From Chryseobacterium gwangjuense (GTDB lineage: Bacteria > Bacteroidota > Bacteroidia > Flavobacteriales > Weeksellaceae), in assembly GCF_021311115.1 (NCBI RefSeq), contig NZ_JAJTNP010000006.1, positions 124,001 through 188,000 of the forward strand: DNA of 64,000 nucleotides. The letters run 5' to 3'. The position numbers were made by a program, and so were the translations under genes. Numbering within the stretch: position 1 is the first letter of the stretch; every line of letters starts with the position of its first letter. Positions 55,714 through 63,560 of the stretch are shown piece after piece. The notes under the pieces are model-generated. The model saw nothing but the letters and a program-made list of their open reading frames with translations. It searched no databases and was not told where the DNA came from.

Positions 55714-56256
55714 TTATTTTGGCTGAACTCGACCATCTTTTCTGTCACCGGCTCTACCAATTGTATAACCGGTTGCGCCACCTACAACTCCGCCAATTAC
55801 AGCTCCAAGTCCTCTGTTTTTCTTAGCGATAATTGCTCCGGCTGCGGCACCCCCTACTGCACCAATAATGGTTCCTTTTGCTGCTTTACTCATTCCTTTT
55901 TTCTGAGTGGTTCCCTGTGAAGCGGTAGTTCCGTTGTTAGCATAGGTTCCGTTTGAACCTGAGCTTTCTCTATCTCTATAGATGGTTTTTGTTTCTCTTA
56001 TTACCTGTGGTTTTGAACTGTTTGAAGAAGTGGCTTCTTTTGCTTTCTTAGCTTCAACGATGCTATCTGCTTGTTTTTGGGCTTCATAAGCCATTTTTTC
56101 TTTTTCAATAGCCAATTTCTGTTTCTCAATTTCCAATTGTCTCATTTGGAATTCAATTTTCTGCTGTTCCAAAGATTTTTCGGCTACCTGATTATCTTTT
56201 TTACAAGCTGTCAGTAAAAATATCGACAAAAAGCTTGTTAATACTACCTTTTTCAT
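55714..56256 (-). CDS. Lipoprotein with coiled coil and glycine-zipper domain
   Basis: This 180-residue protein has a lipoprotein signal (LLTAC, Cys18), then a long Gln/Glu/Lys coiled coil (about residues 28-75), a Ser/Thr linker (SSGSNGTYANNGTT), and a glycine-zipper membrane segment (AAKGTIIGAVGGAAAGAIIAKKNRGLGAVIGGVVGGATGY). It resembles the YMGG-like or Rickettsia 17-kDa-type envelope lipoproteins. It may insert in the outer membrane. Role unknown. A terminator follows. Confidence 0.75.
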   Translation of the reverse strand: MKKVVLTSFLSIFLLTACKKDNQVAEKSLEQQKIEFQMRQLEIEKQKLAIEKEKMAYEAQKQADSIVEAKKAKEATSSNSSKPQVIRETKTIYRDRESSGSNGTYANNGTTASQGTTQKKGMSKAAKGTIIGAVGGAAAGAIIAKKNRGLGAVIGGVVGGATGYTIGRAGDRKDGRVQPK

Positions 56257-56735
56257 AATTCAATTTTTTTATTGACAGATTTTGCCAATCGTTGTAAAGG
56301 TAATTTCAATTATAAAGCCAAAATAATGTTAACAAGTGTTAAAATTAGCAAAGGAGGAAAAACAGAATTTAAAATTTTTAACGACAAGTAAGAAGGTTTT
56401 GGTTTGAAAATTAGGATGTTAGATGAATAATTAAGAAGATTTGGTTGTATTTATTTCACCTGAACTTGATGAAAACCTTGAAATATGTGTTTTTTTGATT
56501 TAAAATTATGCTGAAAGTGTCTTGAATAGGAGGTTTTTGTCCTTTTGAATGAACTTTTTGGTGAAAAAAATATTGCATTATATCAAATTGTATTGAAATA
56601 ATTATAAATCTGTTTTTGGTGATTTTTTTACATTTTTTTCATGTAAAAGGTGAAAAAATATCTTAAAAAATCTGTTTTTTTAGTTTTTTATAGAATTTTT
56701 ATTTTTGTAAATTTGTTTAAACTAAAAAACTAACC
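56257..56735. other. Intergenic region, about 480 bases
   Basis: This region is strongly AT-rich with long T runs. TAAATTTG at 56708-56715, 20 bases before the next ATG, could be a -7 element. I see no RNA gene or coding frame of note. Confidence 0.4.
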
Positions 56736-56969
56736 ATGGACTTATTTGATTATTCATTCTTTAAACTAATTTTATTATTAGTACTCATTATGTTTGTTAC
56801 TATTTGTTTGTATCTGTTTCTCCGGAAAAATAGTAGCAGATCTGGATTCTGGTATTACAGCTACGATTTTCCTCATTACAAAAAATATATGGATACTAAG
56901 AAAAAAGGCTTGGGTTCTAAAAGTATTGAAGTAAGTAAAAGCGTTAACTATCCTGATGGAAAGATATAA
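56736..56969 (+). CDS. Small single-helix membrane protein, 77 residues
   Basis: The frame encodes a hydrophobic helix near the start (FFKLILLLVLIMFVTICLYLF), a basic turn (LRKNSSRSG), then a polar tail with aromatic WYYSYDFPHYKKYMD and a Lys/Ser end. The ATG follows a Bacteroidota-type -7 element. Function unknown. It lies just outside the mobile element. Confidence 0.6.
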   Translation: MDLFDYSFFKLILLLVLIMFVTICLYLFLRKNSSRSGFWYYSYDFPHYKKYMDTKKKGLGSKSIEVSKSVNYPDGKI

Positions 56970-57132
56970 TTTCATTAATCTAAAAAAGAGGTTATGATAA
57001 GAATTTGTGAAATTTTACTTTGCATTACAAATACCCATATCTAATTATAAGATCAAGTGGGAGCTATGGAAATGTCTTTTAGTTAAACTAAATTTTTACC
57101 GTTTCTTGTATTTAAGTCAACTTATTTAAAAT

Positions 57133-57166
57133 AAAAAAACTCTGGTCTTAAAGATCAGAGTTTTTT
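57133..57166 (-). terminator. Native terminator of the tRNA-Cys gene
   Basis: ACTCTGGTCTT and AAGATCAGAGT pair (one G-T) with an A run on one side and T on the other. Read on the minus strand it follows the tRNA-Cys 3' fragment directly, as a tRNA terminator would. Confidence 0.75.
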
Positions 57167-57179
57167 GAGGTGCCTAGCG
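57167..57179 (-). repeat. Probable attachment site: tRNA-Cys 3'-end fragment
   Basis: On the minus strand the 13 bases read CGCTAGGCACCTC, which fits the end of a tRNA-Cys: acceptor half AGGCACC and U73, the Cys identity base, then a C from the CCA region. The matching part of the T-arm (TTCGAAT) is absent, so only the 3' end is kept. It sits between the tRNA-type terminator and the recombinase gene, as an att site should. Confidence 0.7.
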
Positions 57180-57296
57180 TACCCGAATGATGGGTTTTTA
57201 TACATTTGTATAATATCTCAAAAATAGTTTAATTTACTATGTTTAAAAGGTTTGTAGGTGTTTTTAATTTCATTTGATTTCATAGAATTGCAAGTT

Positions 57297-57318
57297 TATC
57301 GGGAAAATATCGGGAAGA
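57297..57318 (+). repeat. 11-bp tandem repeat upstream of integrase
   Basis: TATCGGGAAAA is followed directly by TATCGGGAAGA, one mismatch in 11. It lies within 55 bases of the integrase ATG and could be an operator or recombinase arm site. Confidence 0.55.
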
Positions 57319-57323
57319 TTCTC

Positions 57324-57331
57324 TATTTTTG
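57324..57331 (+). promoter_or_regulatory. Probable integrase -7 element (TATTTTTG)
   Basis: TATTTTTG matches TAnnTTTG and lies 21 bases before the integrase ATG. The -33 position falls at the second copy of the tandem repeat, so a repressor there could block it. Confidence 0.5.
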
Positions 57332-57351
57332 TCTTGTTCAAAATTCTTAGT

Positions 57352-58644
57352 ATGGCATCATCAAAGTTCTTCATTAGGTCAACTTCCGAGACCTCACAAA
57401 TTTATATCCGTTTTATAATTGGCTATAGGAATGAATTTCAAGCAAAAACAGGCTTGAAAATTAAAGTTTCTGATTGGAGCAAAGAAAAGGCATTGCCAAA
57501 ACAAACGAGTGTCGAGAACAAGAGAATTTCAACCCAATTAAAGGAACTTGAAACTTTCATTCTAAAAGATTACAATTTTGATTATTCAAAAGGTCAAGTA
57601 TTCACAAAGGATTGGTTATCTGAAAAGATAAATTCTTTTTTCAATCGTATTGATATAAATGAGGATGATTCTGTATTTCTTATTTATCTAAGAAACTTTA
57701 TTGATTTTAAAGAAAGTATTTCAGATTATACAGTCTCAACAATCGGAAAACTTAAAAATTTACAAGATCGTTTCCAACAGTACCAAAAACTTAAAAAGAA
57801 AACATTTTTAATCCATGAGATTGATGCGAAAACACTTATTGGTTTTAAAGACTTTTTAGTTAACGAATGCAATTTAATGGACACGACTGCTGTGAGATTC
57901 GTGAAAAATCTTAAAACAGTTATATTCGATGCCGGAACCAACGGAAAACAAATAAATCATCAGGTTAAAGGGTTTAGTCCAGGAACAACAAATACAGAAT
58001 ACAAGGTTTTCTTGTCATTTGATGAGTTGGATTTAATAAAAAACATCCAAACTCTAAATAAAGATTGGGAAATTGCAAAGGATTGGTTAATCATCGGTTG
58101 TTACGTGGGGCAGCGGGCTAGTGATTTACTAAGGATGACTAAAAGAATGATTTATACTAAAACTGACAGTGATGGTAATTTATTCCGATTCTTAGAAATT
58201 AAACAACAAAAAACAGGTGAAAAGGTTGTAATTCCTATACACGAAGAGGTTGAAACTATTTTGAAAAAATATAGTGGAGATTTCCCGCCAACCTTTGCAG
58301 AAAAATTTGATTCTAATACTGCATTATTCAATAGACATCTCAAAAAAGTTTGCGAATTAGCCGGAATACATGAGATGATTACAGGAAAGGTTTATGATGA
58401 CGAAAAGAAAAAAAAATTGATTGTAGAAACCGAAAAATGCAATCTTGTAAGCTCCCATGTCTGCAGACGTTCTTTCGCCACCAATTTTTATGGTAATAAG
58501 ATGTTTACAACACCTCAACTGATGAGTGTTACAGGTCATAAAACAGAATCTATGTTTCTAAATTATATTGGCCGAACTGCAGATGATTGGGCAATGCAAA
58601 CCGCTAAAACTTTCAAAGAATTAAGTAGTAAGAAAATTTCATAA
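57352..58644 (+). CDS. Site-specific tyrosine recombinase (integrase)
   Basis: This 430-residue protein (from the ATG at 57352) has an N-terminal arm-type domain typical of Bacteroidota integrases (phage integrase SAM-like, MASSKFFIRSTSE) and a catalytic domain with R255 (GQRASDLLR), a possible K287, H369 and R372 (SSHVCRRSFA), H396 (TGHKTE) and the nucleophile Y405 (MFLNYIG). All five essential positions are present, so it should be active. It lies next to the tRNA-Cys fragment, 173 bases away. Confidence 0.94.
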   Translation: MASSKFFIRSTSETSQIYIRFIIGYRNEFQAKTGLKIKVSDWSKEKALPKQTSVENKRISTQLKELETFILKDYNFDYSKGQVFTKDWLSEKINSFFNRIDINEDDSVFLIYLRNFIDFKESISDYTVSTIGKLKNLQDRFQQYQKLKKKTFLIHEIDAKTLIGFKDFLVNECNLMDTTAVRFVKNLKTVIFDAGTNGKQINHQVKGFSPGTTNTEYKVFLSFDELDLIKNIQTLNKDWEIAKDWLIIGCYVGQRASDLLRMTKRMIYTKTDSDGNLFRFLEIKQQKTGEKVVIPIHEEVETILKKYSGDFPPTFAEKFDSNTALFNRHLKKVCELAGIHEMITGKVYDDEKKKKLIVETEKCNLVSSHVCRRSFATNFYGNKMFTTPQLMSVTGHKTESMFLNYIGRTADDWAMQTAKTFKELSSKKIS

Positions 58645-58664
58645 TTTGAAAATTCGGTTTTACA

Positions 58665-59495
58665 ATGAAAGAATCTGATAAATATGAGCAATCAATACGT
58701 GTAGAAAGAATTGCAACAAAAGAGGATGAGCTAAGAAACCCGATACTAATTGAGGGTACAAAATTTTCTGAAATACCAATTCCAAAAGATAAACAGAACT
58801 TAATTGAACGATTTGAAAAGCTTTATGCTCAAAGATGGTTTGAAGTCATGCAAAAACATTTTTTGGAAAAAAAATGTAAGGGGCTGAGTAATGAAATTTT
58901 TTATGAACAAGAAATTGAAGAATTGGAAACATTTATTTCTAAAACAAGGACCTTAAATATCTTTGATGCAATTGATAAAAATATTCAATCAAGCTACTAT
59001 GAGTTTTTAAGGCTAGAAAATAATTATTATAATAGTAACTTGAAATACCAAAATGACTTTGAGGTATTTGATTACTTTAATCATGATTCAGATTATGTTT
59101 ATGCGAAGTATTTTCTTTACAAAAAATGGCTAGAAAGTAGTTTGTCTGAGCTTCAAGGAATTAATACTCCTGCTCACTATATTAATGAAAATACCGAATT
59201 GCAGCAAATGATAAATGTCGTTTTCTCAGGTGATGGAGATATGGTTAATTTATTAAAGTACTTCTCTGATAACTTTACATCGACTTACAAAAAATTCACA
59301 AATCTTACAAAATACAACCAAATTTATTATTATTTTAATGTTGATGATATTAAAATAGAGCAAGCTGCCTACAAAAGATTAATTATGCTTCTCTTTGAAT
59401 TTGACTATAAGAAGTCGGAAATCAAAGGTGTAAGCCCAAAACATCAAATGACACTTGATAATCTTAAAATATCGTATAATAATTCTAAAGGATAA
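58665..59495 (+). CDS. Element-borne protein of unknown function, 276 residues
   Basis: The gene lies 20 bases after the integrase and is probably co-transcribed. The protein is hydrophilic and helical, with many Asn, Asp, Lys and Tyr, and has no membrane segment or motif I recognise. Highlights are the helix LIERFEKLYAQRWFEVMQKH, the repeat-like YYEFLRLENNYYNSNLKYQN and the end region FDYKKSEIKGVSPKHQMT. The tail could be DNA-binding, but nothing proves it. Its place between an integrase and an HTH gene is common in Bacteroidota elements. Confidence 0.55.
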   Translation: MKESDKYEQSIRVERIATKEDELRNPILIEGTKFSEIPIPKDKQNLIERFEKLYAQRWFEVMQKHFLEKKCKGLSNEIFYEQEIEELETFISKTRTLNIFDAIDKNIQSSYYEFLRLENNYYNSNLKYQNDFEVFDYFNHDSDYVYAKYFLYKKWLESSLSELQGINTPAHYINENTELQQMINVVFSGDGDMVNLLKYFSDNFTSTYKKFTNLTKYNQIYYYFNVDDIKIEQAAYKRLIMLLFEFDYKKSEIKGVSPKHQMTLDNLKISYNNSKG

Positions 59496-59526
59496 CAGAC
59501 TTTAGTTGCTCTAGAATAAAATAGTA

Positions 59527-59555
59527 ATAACTACGGAATAACTACGGAATAACTC
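59527..59555 (+). repeat. Tandem 11-bp repeat ATAACTACGGA (2.6 copies)
   Basis: ATAACTACGGA occurs twice in tandem and continues as ATAACTC. It lies 40 bases before the excisionase-like gene. One unit equals one DNA turn, as in operators or iterons. Confidence 0.65.
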
Positions 59556-59594
59556 TATTTTTACTTTGTACCCATAATAAACAATTATTAAATT

Positions 59595-59879
59595 ATGAGT
59601 ACAATTCAATTTGTCGGAATTCATCCGACCGACCTAATCATGGAATTAAAAAATTCTTTGATCCCGGAATTAACAGCTAAGCTTTCAACGCAATTCCAAC
59701 CTGTCCAACCAACGGAATATCTTACGCGTTCCGAAGTGTGTAAACTTCTCAAAATCGATTTATCGACACTCCATAGATGGCGGAAAGAAAATGTTATTCC
59801 TAGCTATGGAATGCAGAATCGTGTTTATTTTAAGCGAAGCGAAGTTGAGCAATTAATCAATCAAAACAAGTTGAGTTAA
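59595..59879 (+). CDS. Excisionase-like helix-turn-helix protein
   Basis: This 94-residue protein has a MerR-like winged helix (YLTRSEVCKLLKIDLSTLHRWRKENVIPSYGMQNRVYFKRSEVEQLINQ), the HTH_17 or excisionase-family pattern. It could be the recombination directionality factor that turns the integrase toward excision, or the regulator of replication. The tandem repeats 40 bases upstream could be its own operator. A terminator follows at once. Confidence 0.85.
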   Translation: MSTIQFVGIHPTDLIMELKNSLIPELTAKLSTQFQPVQPTEYLTRSEVCKLLKIDLSTLHRWRKENVIPSYGMQNRVYFKRSEVEQLINQNKLS

Positions 59880-59895
59880 AGAATTGCCATTTGAT

Positions 59896-59928
59896 AAAAA
59901 AGGGAGTAGATAAACAACTCCCTTTTTT
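59896..59928 (+). terminator. Terminator after the HTH gene
   Basis: AAAAAAGGGAGT and ACTCCCTTTTTT form a perfect 12-bp stem with a 9-base loop. Confidence 0.85.
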
Positions 59929-59981
59929 GTTCAAAATATGTAACAGTGGCAACTATTACAACATCCCAAAGATAGAAAACT

Positions 59982-60917
59982 ATGATTGATAATTTGAAAT
60001 TGAGAGTGGTTGATCAGGATATAATACAAAGGCTTTTAAATAATGAGAATATTATGCCTTGCAAACCGAAAACAAACTGTTATGATTCTTTCAAACATTC
60101 TGAATTTGGATTGAAATTAAGCTTTGATTTCCGAAAGGCAATAGATAAAGGTATATTGATAGGTTACAGTTATTTAGACATGAATTTAAGCCCTCATTAT
60201 CACAATAATCAATACAAACATAACGGAAATGATTTTAATCCTTTGCAGGCTACGAACGCAATTTCTGATATTGTTACATACTTGAATATAAAACCTCACG
60301 AATGTGACAGGCTAAAAGTGTGTAATATCGAATTTGGAGTTAATATTGTCCCAGACATGGATGTCAAACAACTTATTGATGGTCTTTTTCTATATAAGAG
60401 AACACTTTTCAAAGTTCCTAACTGTAAGTTGCCATATTACAGGAAATCAGACACAACAACATTTAAAGAAATAAAGGCATATGCTAAAGGTTTGCAGTTT
60501 ATAGAATTTCCAAAATACGATATAAATCCAAACACTTTCCGTTTTGAAATAAAAAGTAAACAGACGAAGTATATAAAAACCTGTGGAATAAATACCATTT
60601 CTGATTTGATGAGGTTGGAAGTTTACAACAGTTTAATTCAAAATATTTTAAACGAATGGGAATTGATTTTATTGGTCAATGTCAATCTTAAAACAAACGA
60701 ATTGGACACTTATAAAAGAGAAGACCGCCAATTTATTCAAGATGCAAAAAGATTGGATTTTTGGAATATTTTAATGACTAAACACCGGAATACTTTCAAT
60801 TCTAATAAAGAGAAATATTACGGAATCCTGAATGATAAAGATAATCTGCATAAACAAATTAAGATTTTAATTATTGACAAATTAACGTCATTCTCAGAAT
60901 GTGCAAAATCCACATAG
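59982..60917 (+). CDS. Phage/plasmid replication protein (gene II/X-like)
   Basis: This 311-residue protein begins MIDNLKLRVVDQDIIQRLL and has the conserved pieces of Bacteroidota gene II/X-like replication initiators: LEFGVNI-type NIEFGVNIVPDMDVKQLIDGL, YKRTLFK, KAYAKGLQF and the RFEIKSKQTKYIKTCGINTISDL segment. Such proteins nick DNA to start rolling-circle replication in filamentous phages and small plasmids; the active Tyr would be in the latter half (for example in the TKYIK segment) but I cannot assign it. It reads 102 bases after the HTH gene and 39 bases before the small partner gene. Confidence 0.55.
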   Translation: MIDNLKLRVVDQDIIQRLLNNENIMPCKPKTNCYDSFKHSEFGLKLSFDFRKAIDKGILIGYSYLDMNLSPHYHNNQYKHNGNDFNPLQATNAISDIVTYLNIKPHECDRLKVCNIEFGVNIVPDMDVKQLIDGLFLYKRTLFKVPNCKLPYYRKSDTTTFKEIKAYAKGLQFIEFPKYDINPNTFRFEIKSKQTKYIKTCGINTISDLMRLEVYNSLIQNILNEWELILLVNVNLKTNELDTYKREDRQFIQDAKRLDFWNILMTKHRNTFNSNKEKYYGILNDKDNLHKQIKILIIDKLTSFSECAKST

Positions 60918-60956
60918 CAAAGTACCATAAATACGGAAAAACAACGAACCAATAAA

Positions 60957-61289
60957 ATGAACTCTCAATTGATAAACTTGGAATCTGCACATTGTAACAG
61001 ATGTATTGTAACAGGCTTAAATATTTCAATGCAGAAAAAAAGTAGTAGGTTTTTATTTATTACAGGCTTGAAATATTATCGAGATAATGAGCCGGAAATA
61101 TATAAATTTCTACAATTGAAATTCTTAACATCGAAAGGTAAGCAACAAACTGAAGATCGACAAATGGAGCGTATTTGCAAAAACATAAGAAATATGGACA
61201 GTAATAAAAGAAATAATAGGAAAGCTTATGAAAAAAGAAATAATAAGCCCGGTCAATTACAATTCCCATTTGAAACAGGATTTGATTAA
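60957..61289 (+). CDS. Small partner of the replication protein, 110 residues
   Basis: This basic protein holds CNRCIVTGLNISMQ near residue 13, then SSRFLFITGLKYYRDNEPEIYKFL, and a C-terminal ICKNIRNMDSNKRNNRKAYE. In relatives I recall, a VTGLdISMQ-type segment, a TGLkyyyend region and an hNIRNk tail occur at the C-terminus of the replication protein itself, so here the protein may be split in two genes or the second half may be a separate factor. Function unproven. It lies 40 bases after the replication gene. Confidence 0.5.
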   Translation: MNSQLINLESAHCNRCIVTGLNISMQKKSSRFLFITGLKYYRDNEPEIYKFLQLKFLTSKGKQQTEDRQMERICKNIRNMDSNKRNNRKAYEKRNNKPGQLQFPFETGFD

Positions 61290-61442
61290 TATCTTTTCAT
61301 TTTATTGTTAACTTAAAGAGAGTTAACAACCGAAACAATGAATCTTTAAAATTACCTGAAAAATTATAGCAACTTTCTTTGTATTGCTATTCTTTAATAA
61401 TTCTCTATCTTTACATATAATATTAGAAATATAGCGTTAGCT

Positions 61443-61571
61443 ATTATTCGATGGAGTAAAAACGACCAAATAAAATTACAGACCGTTGAATGATAAGCAA
61501 ATGCCCATGCTATGCGTGGGCTGTGCTTATTGTTGGTCTGTGGGTGCTTGGTCGTACCTTACTCCGATAAT
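61443..61571. ncRNA. Long multi-stem fold-back, possible structured RNA or origin hairpin
   Basis: Five nested stems pair in order: ATTAT+GGAGTAA with TTACTCC+ATAAT, ACGACCAA with TTGGTCGT, ACAGACC with GGTCTGT, AATGATAAGCA with TGCTTATTGTT (two G-T pairs), and GCCCATGC with GCGTGGGC around a TAT loop. Together this is a 129-base hairpin with few unpaired bases. It lies in a 353-base stretch with no gene, after the replication genes and before the DUF4468 gene. It could be an origin, a structured RNA or a recombination site. No family is recognised. Confidence 0.55.
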
Positions 61572-61641
61572 GTACAGACCCACGTTCTTTTTTTGTATAG
61601 GTCTGTTTGATAGTGATTAATAAAATTTAAATAGATCAGTA

Positions 61642-62124
61642 ATGAAAAAAGTTTTTTTTGTGTTTGCCTTGTTGTTTATTAATGCAAACTTATTTTCTCA
61701 ACAATTATCTTATCAAGACACAATTTCAGGAACCTATCAAAGTGCTATGATAAAGATAGCGCAGAGCTATAATGATGCTAGCAAGGTTATTCAATACAAA
61801 GACAAAGAGGAGGGGATAATTGTGCTTAAAGCGGCTTTTGGCTTTGATATCCCATTTTCATGGGGTGCTAATAAAACAGTTGATGGCATGATATATTATT
61901 CTCTGACAATAACGGATATAGGAAAAAATCAACTTACGATAAAGATGGATAATTTTGAACATCGTTCACATGGTAGTAAAAGTTTTGGTATCATAACAAC
62001 CGATGAGGAACCTAATGTGAATACATCGCAAACAAAAGGTTGGAGAATCAAAGTGTATAATCGAATGAGAGAATATAGTGAACGAAATTATTTATCAATA
62101 AAATCAATTCTCAATAATAATTGA
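61642..62124 (+). CDS. Exported DUF4468-like protein
   Basis: This 160-residue protein has a signal peptide (MKKVFFVFALLFINANLFSQ), then the DUF4468-type (TBP-like fold) domain: YQSAMIKIAQSYNDASKVIQYKDKEEGIIVLKA, YYSLTITDIGKNQLTIKMDNFEH. These domains occur in exported proteins of Bacteroidota, function unknown. The 5' leader of the transcript would run through the fold-back region above. A terminator follows. Confidence 0.75.
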   Translation: MKKVFFVFALLFINANLFSQQLSYQDTISGTYQSAMIKIAQSYNDASKVIQYKDKEEGIIVLKAAFGFDIPFSWGANKTVDGMIYYSLTITDIGKNQLTIKMDNFEHRSHGSKSFGIITTDEEPNVNTSQTKGWRIKVYNRMREYSERNYLSIKSILNNN

Positions 62125-62141
62125 TTAGATTAAGATAACAG

Positions 62142-62168
62142 AAAAGGGTTAATATAATAGCCCTTTTT
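62142..62168 (+). terminator. Terminator after the DUF4468 gene
   Basis: AAAAGGG and CCCTTTT pair with a 12-base loop and a T run follows. Confidence 0.65.
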
Positions 62169-62367
62169 TATTTTTCGATACAAAAATAAATTACATTGAA
62201 AAATTCATAACTTACAAAAAAAACGGCAAAATAAGGTAAATTTCTTATAAAATTAAAAAAAATAATGTTCCTACACTATTCCATAAATATGGCACTAAGT
62301 ACTAAAAAGTTAGCTTTCATATTTTTGTGTTAAGTGTCTTATTCTCTGTGTTTAGATTGGGTTAAGT

Positions 62368-63258
62368 TTACATCAATTGAGTTATAAATTCACTAATTTT
62401 TGGAAGTGCGTCATAAATGCCTCTACCAGCTAGGGATGAACCAACACTAGCACACCATGCCATCAGTTTTTTTCCGAATTCAGGTTTGTCTTTATTATTT
62501 TCAGCCAGGATTGTATTTAATTGTTGAATCTCGATATCGTTAACTCCTAAATCCTTTAAATTTTTTTCTTGAATCGGAGATAGAGTGTTTGTGTATTCAG
62601 ACTTTATAGATATATTGTTACCAGCTGCATTGTTCAGATTGTTGTTAGGTGCGTATATGTTATTTGTAATGATATTTGAAACCGCTTCATTATTTAGTTT
62701 AGAGTTTTCAAAATCATTTTCTAAGTCTGGAAATTGTTCGTTTAAATCCATAAGTATATCTAATAATTTTTGTTTTGTGAGATCTAAAACATTTTGAAAG
62801 TGCAGTTTTGCAAGTGTTCTATATCCTTTTCTTATCCATCCACCTTGCGATTTTACATTTTTGATGTATAATTGACTGAATACTTCTACCTGTTCAATAC
62901 TAAGTTTCATGTTCCACTCAGGGCCCTCAACGTTTTTTACACTATTCTCTATAGTAGAAATAGGCATTAATATTTTATGAAATTTTGAAATTTCAATTGC
63001 TTCTTTATCAAACGTATCAGGCAGATTAACATTAATCTTGATTTGTTGACTCGTTTGAAATTCTGCAATTAAAACTATGGGCGCGACTACTATTCGATAT
63101 TCTGGTACTTCAAGTGAATCGTAACCTTCTATTTCATTTTTTAGCCAATCTTTAAAAGATTTATTTTTAATCTTTGATTCTATGAGTTTGGCTCTCGTTA
63201 ATGCTTGGGTCAGAGTAATATTATCGTATGCAATATCTGTAATTAATTGCTTTATCAT
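62368..63258 (-). CDS. AbiTii-family abortive infection-like protein
   Basis: This 296-residue protein begins with the AbiTii pattern: MIKQLITDIAYDNITLTQALTRAKLIESKI, then FKDWLKNEIEGYDSLEVPEYRIV, a helical start and a Trp-Leu-x-x-E-x-x-Gly-Tyr motif. AbiTii was named from a lactococcal abortive infection protein and is held to act in phage defence, where the C-terminal half varies. Here the C-terminus (about 215-296) has PNNNLNNAAGNN, then the helix SPIQEKNLKDLGVNDIEIQQLNTIL and a Gly-rich SLAGRGIYDALPKISEFI. It is convergent with the DUF4468 gene and divergent from the next. Confidence 0.75.
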   Translation of the reverse strand: MIKQLITDIAYDNITLTQALTRAKLIESKIKNKSFKDWLKNEIEGYDSLEVPEYRIVVAPIVLIAEFQTSQQIKINVNLPDTFDKEAIEISKFHKILMPISTIENSVKNVEGPEWNMKLSIEQVEVFSQLYIKNVKSQGGWIRKGYRTLAKLHFQNVLDLTKQKLLDILMDLNEQFPDLENDFENSKLNNEAVSNIITNNIYAPNNNLNNAAGNNISIKSEYTNTLSPIQEKNLKDLGVNDIEIQQLNTILAENNKDKPEFGKKLMAWCASVGSSLAGRGIYDALPKISEFITQLM

Positions 63259-63503
63259 ATTTTTAGTTTTTCCGAATATACAAAAGATTATTTACTCATT
63301 CCATTTATCTTTTAAGGCTTGTAATGTCACATAATCAATAAAACCAAAACACATTTTATAATGCATGATAGAAGTACAATTGAATATAAATGAAATTCAC
63401 AATAGTATTCATTGATATGTCCGATTGCTGAAAAATATATTATCATTTAATTTTGTACTCAATTCTCATATTTTAATTTGAGTTTTCATGGTTATTAGTT
63501 TTT

Positions 63504-63530
63504 ATCCTCGGCTACGGTCGGGGATTTTTA
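63504..63530 (+). terminator. Hairpin with T run before the last gene
   Basis: ATCCTCGGC and GTCGGGGAT pair around TACG (two G-T pairs) and are followed by TTTTTA. No plus-strand gene precedes it closely, so it may insulate the next gene or end an RNA from upstream. Confidence 0.55.
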
Positions 63531-63532
63531 AT

Positions 63533-63540
63533 TATATTTG
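63533..63540 (+). promoter_or_regulatory. Probable -7 element of the last gene (TATATTTG)
   Basis: TATATTTG matches TAnnTTTG and lies 21 bases before the ATG. The corresponding -33 would lie within the hairpin stem. Confidence 0.5.
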
Positions 63541-63560
63541 GCTTTCTAAAAACTACTGAC

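Noticed and set aside
57241..57300. TTTCATTTGATTTCAT sequences near the integrase as CRISPR-like repeats
   Set aside because: Only two loose copies with no regular spacers.
61443..61571. Integron attC site as an explanation of the fold-back
   Set aside because: The outer arms do not give the RYYYAAC/GTTRRRY pair in proper order, and no integron integrase is seen. The tyrosine recombinase here has no IntI-specific region that I can see.
61596..61608. TATAGGTCTGTTT shared with the tRNA-Gln 5' flank at the window start
   Set aside because: Thirteen bases in AT-rich DNA; it includes the 5' end, not the 3' end, of the tRNA, so it is not a usual att site. Probably chance.
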